A stretch of DNA of 64,000 nt from Chlorops oryzae (Eukaryota > Arthropoda > Insecta > Diptera > Chloropidae): positions 50,914,004 through 50,978,003 of the forward strand of contig CM035808.1 of the NCBI GenBank assembly GCA_020466095.1. The letters run 5' to 3'. A program made the translations under genes and the position numbers. The notes under the pieces are model-generated. The model was not told the DNA's origin, ran no database searches, and saw only the letters and a program-made list of their open reading frames with translations. This document shows, piece by piece, positions 1-10,500 of the stretch (within the stretch, counting starts at the first letter, position 1; every line of letters starts with the position of its first letter).

Positions 1-612
1 AAAAATGATTTATTTGAAGGAATTTTTCTTTTTTCGGCATTCGGACAGGTGCTAATATCGGAACAACTGCCATTACCCCCTGATGTTCCGGTTTCTTCCT
101 CATCGCCTGAAAGACTTCCATACTTTTTTGTTTCTGATGCCGCTTTCCCTTTAAGGCGAAATTTGATGAAACCCTATTCCGGCACGGATCTCGAGGAAAA
201 AAAAATCGTTTTCAACTACAGGCTATTAAGATCTCGGCGGGTAATTGAAAACAGTTTCGGGATTTTAAAAGGTCGCTGGCGCATACTTTGAACCACCATA
301 GAAAGCAATCCAAAGAACTGCGAGAAAATTATCATTGCGTGCATGACATTACACAGTTTTATAATGTTAAACGACCAACAGCGCTGGTATTGTCCAGAAA
401 GTTATGTCAACCACGAGGGAAGTAATGGTGTTGTATGCGATGGAAATTGGCGAAATGAAGTGCGAAGTGATAAATTACGATCTATTTCAACTTTAATACG
501 AAGGGGACCTGCAAATGCTTTTAGAATTAGAGATGAGCTGGCAAGATACTTTATTACCGAAGGAGTTATTCCATCTCAAAATATCTATGCGTTAAGACCA
601 AGACGAAATTAA
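1..612 (+). pseudogene. PIF/Harbinger transposase (HARBI1-like), C-terminal part with one in-frame stop
   Basis: One frame is open from the window edge to a TAA at 610-612 except for a single TGA at 289-291. The residues around the stop match the end of the HARBI1/DDE_Tnp_4 family: PYFFVSDAAFPL, then KPYSG, then FNYRLLRSRRVIENSFGILKGRW, which holds the final conserved Glu of the DDE fold. Reading continues in the same frame after the stop (IIIACMTLHSFIMLN, typical of the family's last helices). The element would code for the nuclease that excises and inserts Harbinger transposons. The start lies outside the window. The stop may be a CGA-to-TGA change, so this copy looks recently inactivated rather than decayed. 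A Harbinger-type MITE begins 43 bp downstream. Confidence 0.85.
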
Positions 613-654
613 AAAATTATTTTGATAAAAAGTAAAAAACTGGCATGATACATT

Positions 655-1244
655 CGGGCTTATTACGGATGTCGTCGCTATCATCGTCGACGATTAGTTT
701 GAGACGACGACGACTAATTTTAAATGAAATTGGTAGCACTTTTATTTTTTATTCGGAAAATGGAACAAATCTTATGAAAATTTGTTTGTGTGACATAATT
801 TTAAGAGGAAAAAAATTTTGAAAGCTCAAGCGAAAATGAAGGAAATTCAAGTTATTACCAGAGAAGAATTTTAAGACAAAGATTGGATATTTTAAGTTTG
901 TATGGGAGGACAAGGTGAATTCATTTTTGACGAAATGACTTCCCATTCTTCCTTAAAATTGCTAGGAATAGTTCCTTTTCGCTAACCTCTTGTCAAACTT
1001 GGGTTCTTTTTAAGCTGGCTCACTATTGAGTGAAATTAATTTTAATTTTTTTACATTTATCGCACTGCTAGTCGTCATCTAAATAAATAGCGACAGAAAA
1101 CGACAAGAAGCGACTCTCGCGGCGACTACGGTAATAGGAATTTAGCGACGACGACGACAATATTGCGTCGATGGCGACTACTGTAATACGAATCTGTCGG
1201 TTCATCTATTTTTTGCGTCGACGGCGACTATCGTAATAGGTCAG
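655..1244. mobile_element. Harbinger-type MITE, copy 1 (3-bp ATT duplication)
   Basis: Imperfect terminal inverted repeats: the left end begins CGGGCTTATTACGG and the right end is the complement of CTGACCTATTACGA. ATT flanks both ends (652-654, 1245-1247). The body is rich in cgacgacgac/gtcgtcgtc runs near both ends and shares its central 300 bp with the elements at 3633-4286 and, inverted, 29422-30321. A 3-bp duplication and this type of end fit PIF/Harbinger. No convincing coding potential. Confidence 0.75.
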
Positions 1245-1247
1245 ATT

Positions 1248-1378
1248 GTTTGGACTGCATTTTAATGTCGAGAAAACGGAATGCACAACAACAGACTTAT
1301 GCGAAGCAGGAACCGCTCGCGAAGTTACTGAGAGAGTTAACGCCGCTTGGCTTAAATGGCGTTCAACGACTAGAGTTA
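1248..1378 (+). pseudogene. RTE-type LINE fragment, upstream piece split off by mariner A
   Basis: One frame reads ...EVTERVNAAWLKWRSTTRV up to the mariner insertion site. This is the usual sequence just before the end of the reverse transcriptase in RTE/BovB-type non-LTR retrotransposons. It resumes after mariner A at 4781 with MCNEKINDRLKSKIFRTVI. The two pieces were contiguous before the TA-targeted insertion. Confidence 0.7.
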
Positions 1379-2018
1379 ACAGGTTGGCTGATAAGTCCCC
1401 GGTCTAACAAAGAAAAACACATTTTTTTGTCAAAATTCGTTTTTATTATTCAACATAGTTCCCTTCAAGAGCGATACAACGATTATAACGACCTTCCAAT
1501 TTTTTGATACCATTTTGGTAGTACTCCTTCGGTTTTGCCTCAAAATAGGCCTCAGTTTCGGCGATCACCTCTTCATTGCAGCCAAATTTTTTCCCTGCGA
1601 GCATCCTTTTGAGGTCTGAAAACAAGAAAAAGTCGCTGGGGGCCAGATCTGGAGATTACGGTGGTTGGGGAAGCAATTCGAAGCCTAATTCATGAATTTT
1701 TGCCATCGTTCTCAATGACTTGTGGCACGGTGCGTTGTCTTGGTGGAACAACACTTTTTTCTTCTTCATATGGGGCCGTTTTGCCGTGATTTCGACCTTC
1801 AAACGCACCAATAACGACATATTATAGTCACTGTTGATGGTTTTTCCCTTCTCAAGATAATCGATAAAAATTATTCCATGCCCATCCCAAAAAACAGAGG
1901 CTATTACTTTGCCAGCGGACTTTTGAGTCTTTCCACGCTTCGGAGACGGTTCACCGATCGCTGTCCACTCAGCCGACTGTCGATTGGACTCAGGAGTGTA
2001 GTGATAGAGCCATGTTTC

Positions 2019-3030
2019 AGGCACGGCAGAACAGATTTTTCCCGAGTGGGTAGTAGAGGTGGGAAAAAATCGATGTTAACATCGATACATCGATAGTATC
2101 GATGTTTTTAAGTTAAAATAAATAATAATGAAAAGAAAGTTAAAAATGCAAAATAGATTAAGTTTGATTTAATTCTAACAACCTTAGTTGATGGAAAAAA
2201 ATTGTTAGTTATCAGAAACCATCAATAGTGCACGATTGTGGGATACATCGACGATGTTTTTAAATGTTTTACCCTATTGATGGTGTTCTACGACAATCTA
2301 TTGTTTTTCATCAACTACTAAGCTTGTTAGAATTTAATGCTCATAACTTCTGAACCACTTAACATATTCACTTCAAACTTGGAACATATATACCTTGGAC
2401 CCATTGGGATGTTATTGAAAAATATGGGCGTGATCCGCCCACTGCTTCCCCCACAAATGAAATATGCTAATAACTCCTGAACTACTGAACATATTCACTT
2501 CGGACTTGGAACGTACATACCTTTCACTCATTGGGATATTACTGCAAAATATGGGCGTGATCCGCCCACTCCTACCTCCAAAAATGAAAAAAATACTTAT
2601 AACTTTTGAACCGCCAAACGTATTAACTTCCGACTTGGAATGTACAACATATCATACATGCAGTAAATGCCTCCGAAATAATAGAATAACATTTTATTTA
2701 AAAAGACAATTATTAGGGTAAAATTTTTACGTATTAAATTTTCGCGGCCAAGTATTTTCCAAATACTTCCGTTTGGTAGTTTTGGCTTATGTCGTTTAAT
2801 GCTTTTCATTCTTTATTAACGCAAAGATACAGGCTCTACGGAAACATTGCATATTAACTCAAAATGAAAAAATTGGAAAATTTTTTTTGTCAAAACTGGC
2901 ATTCCAAAAATTTCGTGAAATTTTTACTGAGTAAAATAGCCACTTGGAAAATTTCGAGTGGGTAAAATACCCACTCGGAAAATCTCGAGTGGGTACAACT
3001 ACCCCATGTAAACGCCGTTCTGCCGTGCCT
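2019..3030. mobile_element. MULE-like non-autonomous element with 10-bp target duplication
   Basis: Ends are perfect 14-bp inverted repeats, AGGCACGGCAGAAC at 2019-2032 and its complement at 3017-3030. The direct repeat GCCATGTTTC occurs at 2009-2018 and 3031-3040 but only once in intact mariner copies, so this is the target duplication. A 10-bp duplication is best matched by the Mutator (MULE) superfamily; this is inference, as no transposase is present. Inside are ATCGAT-rich sequence near 2070-2105, a roughly 127-bp tandem repeat, and short GAGTGGGTA repeats near 2945-2995. Confidence 0.8.
2339..2660. repeat. Tandem repeat, unit about 127 bp, about 2.5 copies
   Basis: Units begin near 2339, 2466 and 2594. 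Each contains a version of ctgaactactgaacatattc, then acttggaacgtacatacc, then atgggcgtgatccgcccac. The last motif is a small palindrome around gggcg/cgccc. The units differ by about 15-20 percent by eye. Lies wholly inside the MULE-like insert. Short ORFs here are not genes. Confidence 0.8.
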
Positions 3031-3632
3031 GCCATGTTTCATCCATTGTCACATATCGACGCAAAAACTCGGGTGTATTGCGAGTTAACAGCTGCAAACA
3101 CCGCTCAGAATCATCAACACGTTGTTGTTTTTGGTCAAATGTGAGCTCGCGCGGCACCCATTTTGCACAGAGCTTTTTCATATCCAAATATTGATGAATG
3201 ATATGACCAACACGTTCCTTTGATATCTTTAAGGCCTCTGCTATCTCGATCAACTTCATTTTACGGTCATTCAAAATCATTTTGTGAATTTTTTTGATGT
3301 TTTCGTCGGTAACCAGCTCTTTCGGGCGTCCACTGCGTTCACCGTCCTCCGTGCTCATTTCACCACGCTTGAATTTTGCATACCAATCAATTATTGTTGA
3401 TTTTCCTGGGGCAGAGTCCGGAAACTCATTATCAAGCCAAGTTTTTGCTTCCACTGTATTTTTTCCCTTCAGAAAACAGTATTTTATCAAAACACGAAAT
3501 TCCTTTTTTTCCATTTTTTTCACAATAACAATAGTTGCTTCACAAAAGACGCTCTATCTCACAAACTAATTGACTAAAGGACGTCAAATTTTGACACGAA
3601 TCATTTGAAGGTTGGCACTATATAAAAATAAT

Positions 3633-4714
3633 CGGGCCTATTACGGTTGTCGCCGCTATCGTCGTCGAGGACTTAGCAACGATGTCGTCGTCGCCGTCGC
3701 TTCGCCCCTTAATAGCTATTACGGTACTAGTTCGAGACGACGACGACGAATTTTAAATGAAATTGGTAGCACTTTTATTTTTTATTCGGAAAATGGAACC
3801 AATCTTATGAAAATTTGTTTGTGTGACATAGTTTTAAGAGTAAACAAAATTTTGAAAGCTCAAGCAAAAATTAAAGAAATTCAAGTTATTATCAGAGGAG
3901 AATTTTAAGACAAAGATTGGATATTTTAAGTTTGCATGGGAGGACAAGGTGAATTCATTTTTGACGAAATGACTTCCCATTCTTCCTTAAAATTGTTAGG
4001 AATAGTTCCTTTTCGCTAACCTCTTGCCATACTTGGGTTCTTTTCAAGATGGCTCACTATTGAGTGAAATTAGTTTTCATTTTATTACTTTTATCGCACT
4101 GCTCGCCTGCTAGTCGTCATCTAAAAAAATAGCGACAGAAAACGACAAGAAGCGACTCTCGCTGCGACTACGATAATAGGTATTTAGCGACGACGACGAC
4201 AATATTACGTCGACGGCGACTACTGTAATACGAATCTGTCGCTTCGTCTATTTTTTGCGTCGATGGCGACTACCGTAATAGGCCCGATTATTTTAAGCTT
4301 AAAAAGCACGTCAATGCCTTTCTTCTGGCTTTGATTGACACTGCGACGCATTTTGTTTTTTGCGGTTTTTTGGAAAATGAGAAATTGTGAGTTGTGTCTC
4401 CTTAGAAGAGGGTGTGCGATGTTTTTAAATTTTTGCAAAAATTTGTAACATATTTTTTTTTTCTAAGTGCCATCGCAGTTAGTCGAATTTATGAATGAAT
4501 TGCATTCAGATATTAAATTAAGTAAGTTTGAATGGTATCAGCTTATATTGAGAGGAAGAGAGCCTAATTTAAATGAATTATTAGCTCGACCGTCATTCCA
4601 TCACTCAGCTTCATTCCGCGACTCTCGCTGCGACTACGATAATAGGTATTTAGCGACGACGTCTATTCTCGTCGTCTATTTTTTGCGTCGACGGCGACTA
4701 CCGTAATAGGCCCG
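3633..4714. mobile_element. Composite Harbinger-type MITE (three ends) inside mariner A
   Basis: The left end CGGGCCTATTACGG starts at 3633. A matching right end finishes at 4286, and a second, partial right end occupies about 4617-4714. AAT flanks the outermost ends (3630-3632 and 4715-4717), and intact mariner has a single AAT there, so the whole 1,082 bp moved as one unit. The 4287-4616 segment between the two right ends recurs inverted at 29090-29421. It contains a pyrimidine-rich stretch and CAG, then an open frame (EFMNELHSDIKLSKFEWYQL...), which may be an exon of the parental element. Confidence 0.75.
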
Positions 4715-4780
4715 AATATGCATTTAATACTAGCGACGCCATCTATGTGTCAGACCGGGGACTTATCAGCCAACCTGTTA

Positions 4781-5220
4781 TGTGCAATGAAAAGATAAAC
4801 GACCGCTTAAAGTCCAAAATTTTCCGCACAGTTATCAGGACAGTCGCTCTTTACAATTCCGAGTGTCTACCGTTAACAAAGGCAGCAGAGTGAAGGTTTG
4901 GTGTTATAGAAACAAAGATGCTTCGCTGGATATCCGGAATGATTCCTCTTGATCATGTTTCCAACGTAGACATTCGTAGCCGTTATGGAGTTGCGCCAAT
5001 TATTGGGGAAATGGGGAAAGCAAAGCTACCTGGATGGACACGTCTTTAGAGCAAATGAGGTGAGCTTGGCAAAGAAGGGCTATGCACTGGAAATACAAGG
5101 ATGCGGACAACGAGGGCGTTCGAAACAGCGTTGGATGGACACAGTAAAATGGGACCTCGAGGCTGTAGGGCTCACCTCGAATGATTCAACCGACAGAATA
5201 AAATGGAGAAACTGGTAGCG
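4781..5220 (+). pseudogene. RTE-type LINE fragment, 3' end of the reverse-transcriptase ORF
   Basis: Broken frames read LKSKIFRTVI..ALYNSEC, then ETKMLRWISGM, RYGVAP, GHVFRANE and GRSKQRWMDTV. These are the ordered C-terminal landmarks of RTE/BovB-like LINEs. At least two stops or shifts interrupt it. It continues the frame broken at 1378. It ends near 5220, with AT-rich sequence and no obvious poly-A tail. Confidence 0.8.
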
Positions 5221-5460
5221 TTTTGCGAACCCCGGGATAGGCTGAGACATTTTAAAACGCAACAAGAATAAGAAATTTGATCAAATTATCTTTTTTTTTT
5301 TACTTTTTTAGTTTTACAACCTTTTTTTTAAAGGTACATTGTCTTAAAACAATAAAAAAAGGTAACAAAAAACTAAGGGAATAAAAATTAAGTAAATAAA
5401 AAAAGAGTTCATTCTAAACCAAAAAAGTTTAACAAATTATTTAAATTATTCAAAGATTAG

Positions 5461-6105
5461 TCAGTCGTTGCCCTCCATTCTTACAACCATGACAGCATCA
5501 ATCGCTGCTTTCATCGCGCACGCCTTCTTAGGCTCTGACATTTCATTTACAAGTGAAATAAGCATTTGCCCAAAACTATGCACAGCGGGATCTATTGTGC
5601 TGAGTTGTTGCTGTCTCGTTTCGCAATGGCTTTGAAAAGCATGCACTGCTTCATTTAATTCAGTATCTGCTGCACCTTATCGACGCTTTTTGCCACGGGA
5701 TGATGAGCTTGATGGGCTCGTCTCTGAGTTTGGGTGCGCAAAACTTTCGCTTTCCGTTGGCGATGGAAGGGGTGTTGAAATTTCGGACTCTGTCGACGAT
5801 TTTGAAGTTATAGAGTTTTGCGATTCCGTATTATTTCCCGGATTTGTAAAAACTATATTTGTTGTACATCGCGTTCTGAAAATATTATTGATGTATAAAC
5901 AAACATTTGAAATTTTGGTGTACTTACGGCCGAGCAGCAATATGCGGCTTCAAAAATTGCATTGATTGAAAAAACGGCAATCCTCGTTATCTTTCAGCTG
6001 CACTTGCAGAAGCACTATTAGCACGCTTCGATTCTATAACGTACCTGTTCCTTAGAGACGTCCACCTCACTTTAGATTGATCAGCTGAATCGAAAAGTCC
6101 TTTAG
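5461..6105 (-). pseudogene. MADF-BESS-like protein remnant
   Basis: On the minus strand, 6105 to about 5930 reads KGLFDSADQSKVRWTSLRNR followed by YVIESKR, one stop, then LPFFQSMQFLKPHIAARP. This is the last two-thirds of a MADF (Myb/SANT-like) DNA-binding domain. A GTAAGT donor and a TTTTCAG acceptor bound a short intron. The next exon is Ser/Thr/Pro-rich, ends in a basic GKKRR patch and a stop, and continues in the same frame into a helix (FGQMLISLVNEMSEPKKACA) resembling a BESS dimerisation motif. MADF proteins accompany some Harbinger transposons, and Harbinger debris lies nearby. At least two stops, so not functional. Confidence 0.5.
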
Positions 6106-6166
6106 AATGGTTAATACTTAATATTTTTAAATTTAAAACAAACCTGTATCTCCAACCAATTTTCTT

Positions 6167-6319
6167 GGGTACCCACCACGGTCTTGTTCAACCACCAAAA
6201 TGAGAATTTTTCACTTAGGTACTCACCAAAGGTATTTCTCTCTCGCTCTACATCTCATTCTAACTGGCGCAAAACGTCCCGCGCAATATCTATGAGAGTG
6301 ACATATATGGTTATATATG
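6167..6319 (-). repeat. Partial copy of the 234-bp element seen at 53187-53420
   Basis: The reverse complement shares CATATATAACC..TATATGTCACT, then the segments gatattgcgcggga, gagagaaatacctttgg and gggtacccaccacgg-type blocks with 53187-53420. Only one end is recognisable; the 6167 side is truncated or diverged. Confidence 0.6.
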
Positions 6320-7433
6320 CTACAAAGTATGCCAACAATTTAACACCTTCGAAGTCGGTGTGAGTGTTTACTTTGAAAAATTTGCCACAATCTGTTGTTC
6401 TGGCATTTACTTCGCATCAAAAATGGACATATTCATTTCTATGGCGAAGTAGGAAGGTCGCATGGAACCTTGCGCACTTGATTACTTGACATCTCAGTAT
6501 AAGATAAAGTGACGTATTTACTTCGAAGTACTTTTAAATTTATTGTGCACGTATTTCTTATGGGCGCTCTCATATAGCTATAATAAAGCAAAAACTTGAA
6601 TTTGTCTTAGAAACTTAGATGTTTTTGTGTCGTTTTTTCTGTTCAATTTACCCCATGTCTAACCATGGGAAAGCATCAAAAATATTCTAAGAGAATAAGT
6701 TCATCTATTTTATGGACTAGTACTTTTTAAATACAATTTTATGTCGATTCATCGTACTGATTCTTATTCATATTTTAAATTATTCAGAGATCTACCAGGT
6801 GCAAGTATGCTGGCGCTAATTTTTTGCAAATTTGCTACTCAATTAATGTCGCAATATTTATGAACAATTTCGTAAATCAAAATTTTTACTAGCAGCATTT
6901 AGTTTTGTTTTTTCTACATATTTCATATTGCCAACAATAATGTTGCCGTCTTTTTACGATTTAGTCGACACGAGCAATACATGGACAATATTAAATGTTG
7001 TCTTAATATTGATAAAATTTTTGGATCGTGCACTGATACCTTAAACCAAAATAATACTTGCCTTTGATATTAGATATACTCCTATGTATATCGCTAAATA
7101 TATTAATTTTGTCGCGCCAACTTTTTTTCTTTGGAAAGTAGCATTGGCTTCGAGCATTTAACAATCACTATCACTACCAATAATTGAAGTGGAAAATATT
7201 ATTTTTTCTTTCATTATGAGTTATTTTATAAGTCATATTACAATTCATTTGGACCTATTTTAGTTTTAAGATAACGCATTTCAAAAACTAAAAAATCTTT
7301 ACATTTAATACAAAATTGTATACTTACAAGTAAATACATATGCAAAAGACACGTAAATTAATTTAATAACATATTTACATATTAAGCTTATTCATAGTAG
7401 CGTTAGAAAGCTTTTTTGTAAGTGGATTCGCAT
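6320..7433. other. AT-rich intergenic sequence downstream of schlank
   Basis: No ORF or motif worth calling. It probably includes the 3' UTR of schlank directly below 7434, but I see no clear minus-strand AATAAA and cannot place the poly-A site. Confidence 0.5.
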
Positions 7434-7583
7434 TTAATTAGATTTATTTGAATAAGCTTGGGTGTTGTTCTTAGTGGCTTCTATGGTTTTATTTGTTGCG
7501 ATACTTCCGTTGCTCAAAGCCCGACAGCCTTCCGAACTATCGGATATATCTTCACTGTCACTTGACCTTATATCGCCCGACAT
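7434..7583 (-). CDS. schlank: schlank exon 7 (C-terminal tail)
   Basis: Acceptor TTTTATATAG before ATGTCGGGC; encodes MSGDIRSSDSEDISD..., 49 residues to a TAA at 7436-7434. Acidic, serine-rich, predicted cytosolic. The beginning matches the fly orthologue, but the distal 25 residues (Asn/Thr-rich) look unlike it. Confidence 0.9.
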   Translation of the reverse strand: MSGDIRSSDSEDISDSSEGCRALSNGSIATNKTIEATKNNTQAYSNKSN

Positions 7584-10500
7584 CTATATAAAATGAATAG
7601 AAATGATTTAATTCTTCTTTTAACTTTAGTAGCTTTAGAACACTTACCAGTCCCTTTTGGAGGGAGTCTACGACTATTTTTAAAATCATGTAGGTCCATA
7701 CGATGTGAAGGAGCAACAACATTATTAAGAGGCTGTTGAAAATGTAGTAAGCTGGGAACATGGGCAGGATTTGTGGAGCTTCAATTGAAGAGCTGGGAAA
7801 AATAACAATACGACCGTGAAAATAAATAATTAAATATATTTTTACATTAAGATTGTTCAAAAGATCTCGCAAAATATGAAACTTTGTCTTAAAAGCATAC
7901 AATACTAAAAATGACACTTGGCTATGGCGGGAAAAAATCACCGAGACGGGTGAGGGGAGGTGGAAAAACTGTATGGAACATGGACTTTCACCACAGTTTG
8001 GACATTCAACAATATCAATGCAGCCGCAAAAAAGTTCAGACTATCACCAAAACGCGTGTACATACAATGCCAGTATCACTAAAACACAGTCAAGAACAAA
8101 TTTCAACTCCCCACAGCTATCAGTCGTTTTCAGTCGCACTCATATTGACTATTCTCTCTGGCGTATTCGCTCTAATGTATTCTTATCAAACTAAGGCCGA
8201 CTTTGATATACCCAGATTTCCCTACGGAAAAAATTATGGCTTTTTTTTCTTACTAGTTTATTTCATAACAATCACACACGACTGAAATAATTTTTTACAA
8301 AAATTCAAAATTCGCTTCACCTTTTTGTATGTAAACATGTCGGTTTTAGCTACTTTCTAAAATCGATTGTTATTTTCGAACAGGCGAAGCAGTACCGTTT
8401 TCATTACACCATTTGAAATCAATATCGATTTCAATTCTATTTTTCATCTAATTCTATGTCGGCTGTCATAACACCATCGTCTAAATGAATTTAGTGTAAT
8501 GAAGGATGACAATGGCTCAGTTTCGAAGCTTTTAAGATGGAAATGTTTTAATGGGGCTGAATATATCCGAGGAATACTGTACATTGACCTCGTTGGAATT
8601 TTATTAGGAACCAGAGGGAGAAAGTGATCATTTCTGGGAAAATCCTTTCAAGAGTATATTCTGGCTAAAAACCATTTTATTTTTAAGCAGCGACGTGAAC
8701 CGGGTGGAAAATTTGCCCGGTTCGGTTCGGCGGTTCGAACCGTGTTTGAACTTTTGGATTGGTTCGCACTCATATTAGAGATGGTATCGGTTTTAATTTC
8801 ATAAGAATATCGACTTCGATTTTTTATTTTTGGCCTATGGGACCGACCACTGTGCATGGTTGCAGGAAAATATGAAACCCTGAACCATTACAAAAAGGGG
8901 TTCGGTTTTCGGTTTGGTTCAAACATTTTTGAAAAACTTCGGTTCGGTTAATGGCTCGATTCATCAGCAGATAAAAGCGGTTTTCCGGTTCAAAACCGGT
9001 TCGATTCAAACCGGTTCACGTCCCTGCTTTTAAGAACCATTTTTGAAATCAGCAATTCTTTGTTTAAAAAATAATTAAGAGGTTCTTGCTTAGCGTGAAT
9101 TCTTGATTTAATAACTTTAAGCCACGAAAAACATTATGAACGAGATTTCTAGACAGGACACTATTTCATAAAAATTTATGCTTACCTGTAAATAATTCTG
9201 GGATAGAAGCCAAGTCTTGTAACGATCCAAATAACAGTAAAAATAGCGAAAATAGCGTCACATAATTTTTGGTAGTTTGCATATTTAGTTAATTTTGCAG
9301 CCTAAAAAAACAATAATTAAAAAAAAAAACATCACACATAATTTGGAGTCCGTAATGGAAAATGTTCCACTAGATAGCAAATTTCAAAGGTCTTTGCTTA
9401 CCTCCAGAAATATGTCTGCACAATCATGCACAACAAGCACCAATGATCCAACGCGATGTAAATTACATACCCAACTGAGTGACATTAAGAGTAATGTAAC
9501 CATGTGATGAACAAACATTTGCCAAAAATCTTTGCGTTTCACATCGAAGAACTGTGTTACAGTCAAAGCCCAATAAAATGACATGGATATCATATAGTAC
9601 CACCAGATGTCATTGCTTACTGACTATAGAATTTGTGAAAGACTCTTTATCTGCTCTTAATAAATTCAGTCTTGTGCCTTACCTGATGAGGATATCCATA
9701 CCAACAGCTTTTGACATCCCAAAACCAGGGCTTATCCCACAATACAATCAAACCGAAAGAAAAACTATAGGTGTAGTAAATACATCTCCAAGTTGTTTCG
9801 CAGAATTTTGTCAGAGTCGATGGTTTGTCTTGAGCTCTCCTTAAACGCCACCAACGTTCTATTTGTCTCTCCGACATTTCAGTTCGCTTTGCTAGAGCGA
9901 CAACCTTAAAAAAGTTTGGATTAAAAGCATATTAATTTGAGAGTGACGTTTTGAGATCGCAGCTTTATAAAATATTAATACATATGGGTATTTCCGCAGA
10001 AAGGTCTACCGGAAATGAAAATGCCCCAGTTCCTTAAAAAAAATTTAGGGTATGTACTAGTGATGTAACGAATATTCGCATTCGCATTCGCATTCGCGAA
10101 TATTCGCATATTTTTTCACATTCCAAAATGTTGCGAATATTTTGCGAATATATAATTAGCAGAAAATTGACCAAAAATGTAAACTTTAATCGATTTTTTA
10201 AATTTAAATTTAAATGCCAATATTTTAAAGAATTTTTTATGTGCTACCGTTACACAGATATTGCACTTAAAATCTGCTCTCTCACACACACTTGCATTTT
10301 CAATTTTGCCGATCCCTGAATTAAACGCATTTGGAATGCCTTTAAGTTCCTTCACATAAATTTGCATACAAGAACGACCGTCTGAGGGCTGCTAAACGAA
10401 AAACGACAATAACATTGCGTATTGCGCAGGGGCGTTATGCTTGCACGAAATCGTCGGATTAGTTTTGTTGTTGTCATGTGACTGTTTTTTTTAACACTTT

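Larger units (their letters stand above)
1446..3514 (-). pseudogene. mariner A transposase, interrupted
   Basis: The N-terminal half is read from 3514 (ATGGAAAAAAAGG, starting MEKKEFRVLIKYC) down to the MDETW motif holding the first catalytic Asp. A 1,012-bp insert follows, then the C-terminal half continues (ETWLYHYTPESN ... FHQDNAPCHKS). A stop replaces Tyr in the PPYSPDL motif near 1650, just before the third catalytic Asp. It also carries several replacements relative to copies B and C. It cannot give transposase but could be mobilised by copy B. Confidence 0.9.
1379..4778 (-). mobile_element. mariner copy A (Himar1-like, irritans subfamily), minus strand, carrying two inserts
   Basis: The outer ends carry the same inverted repeat as the complete copies B and C (ACAGGTTGGCTGATAAGTCC...), flanked by TA at 1377-1378 and 4779-4780. 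Removing the inserts at 2019-3030 and 3633-4714 leaves an element close to the 1.29-kb length of copies B and C. It was inserted in an RTE LINE that continues on both sides. Confidence 0.93.
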
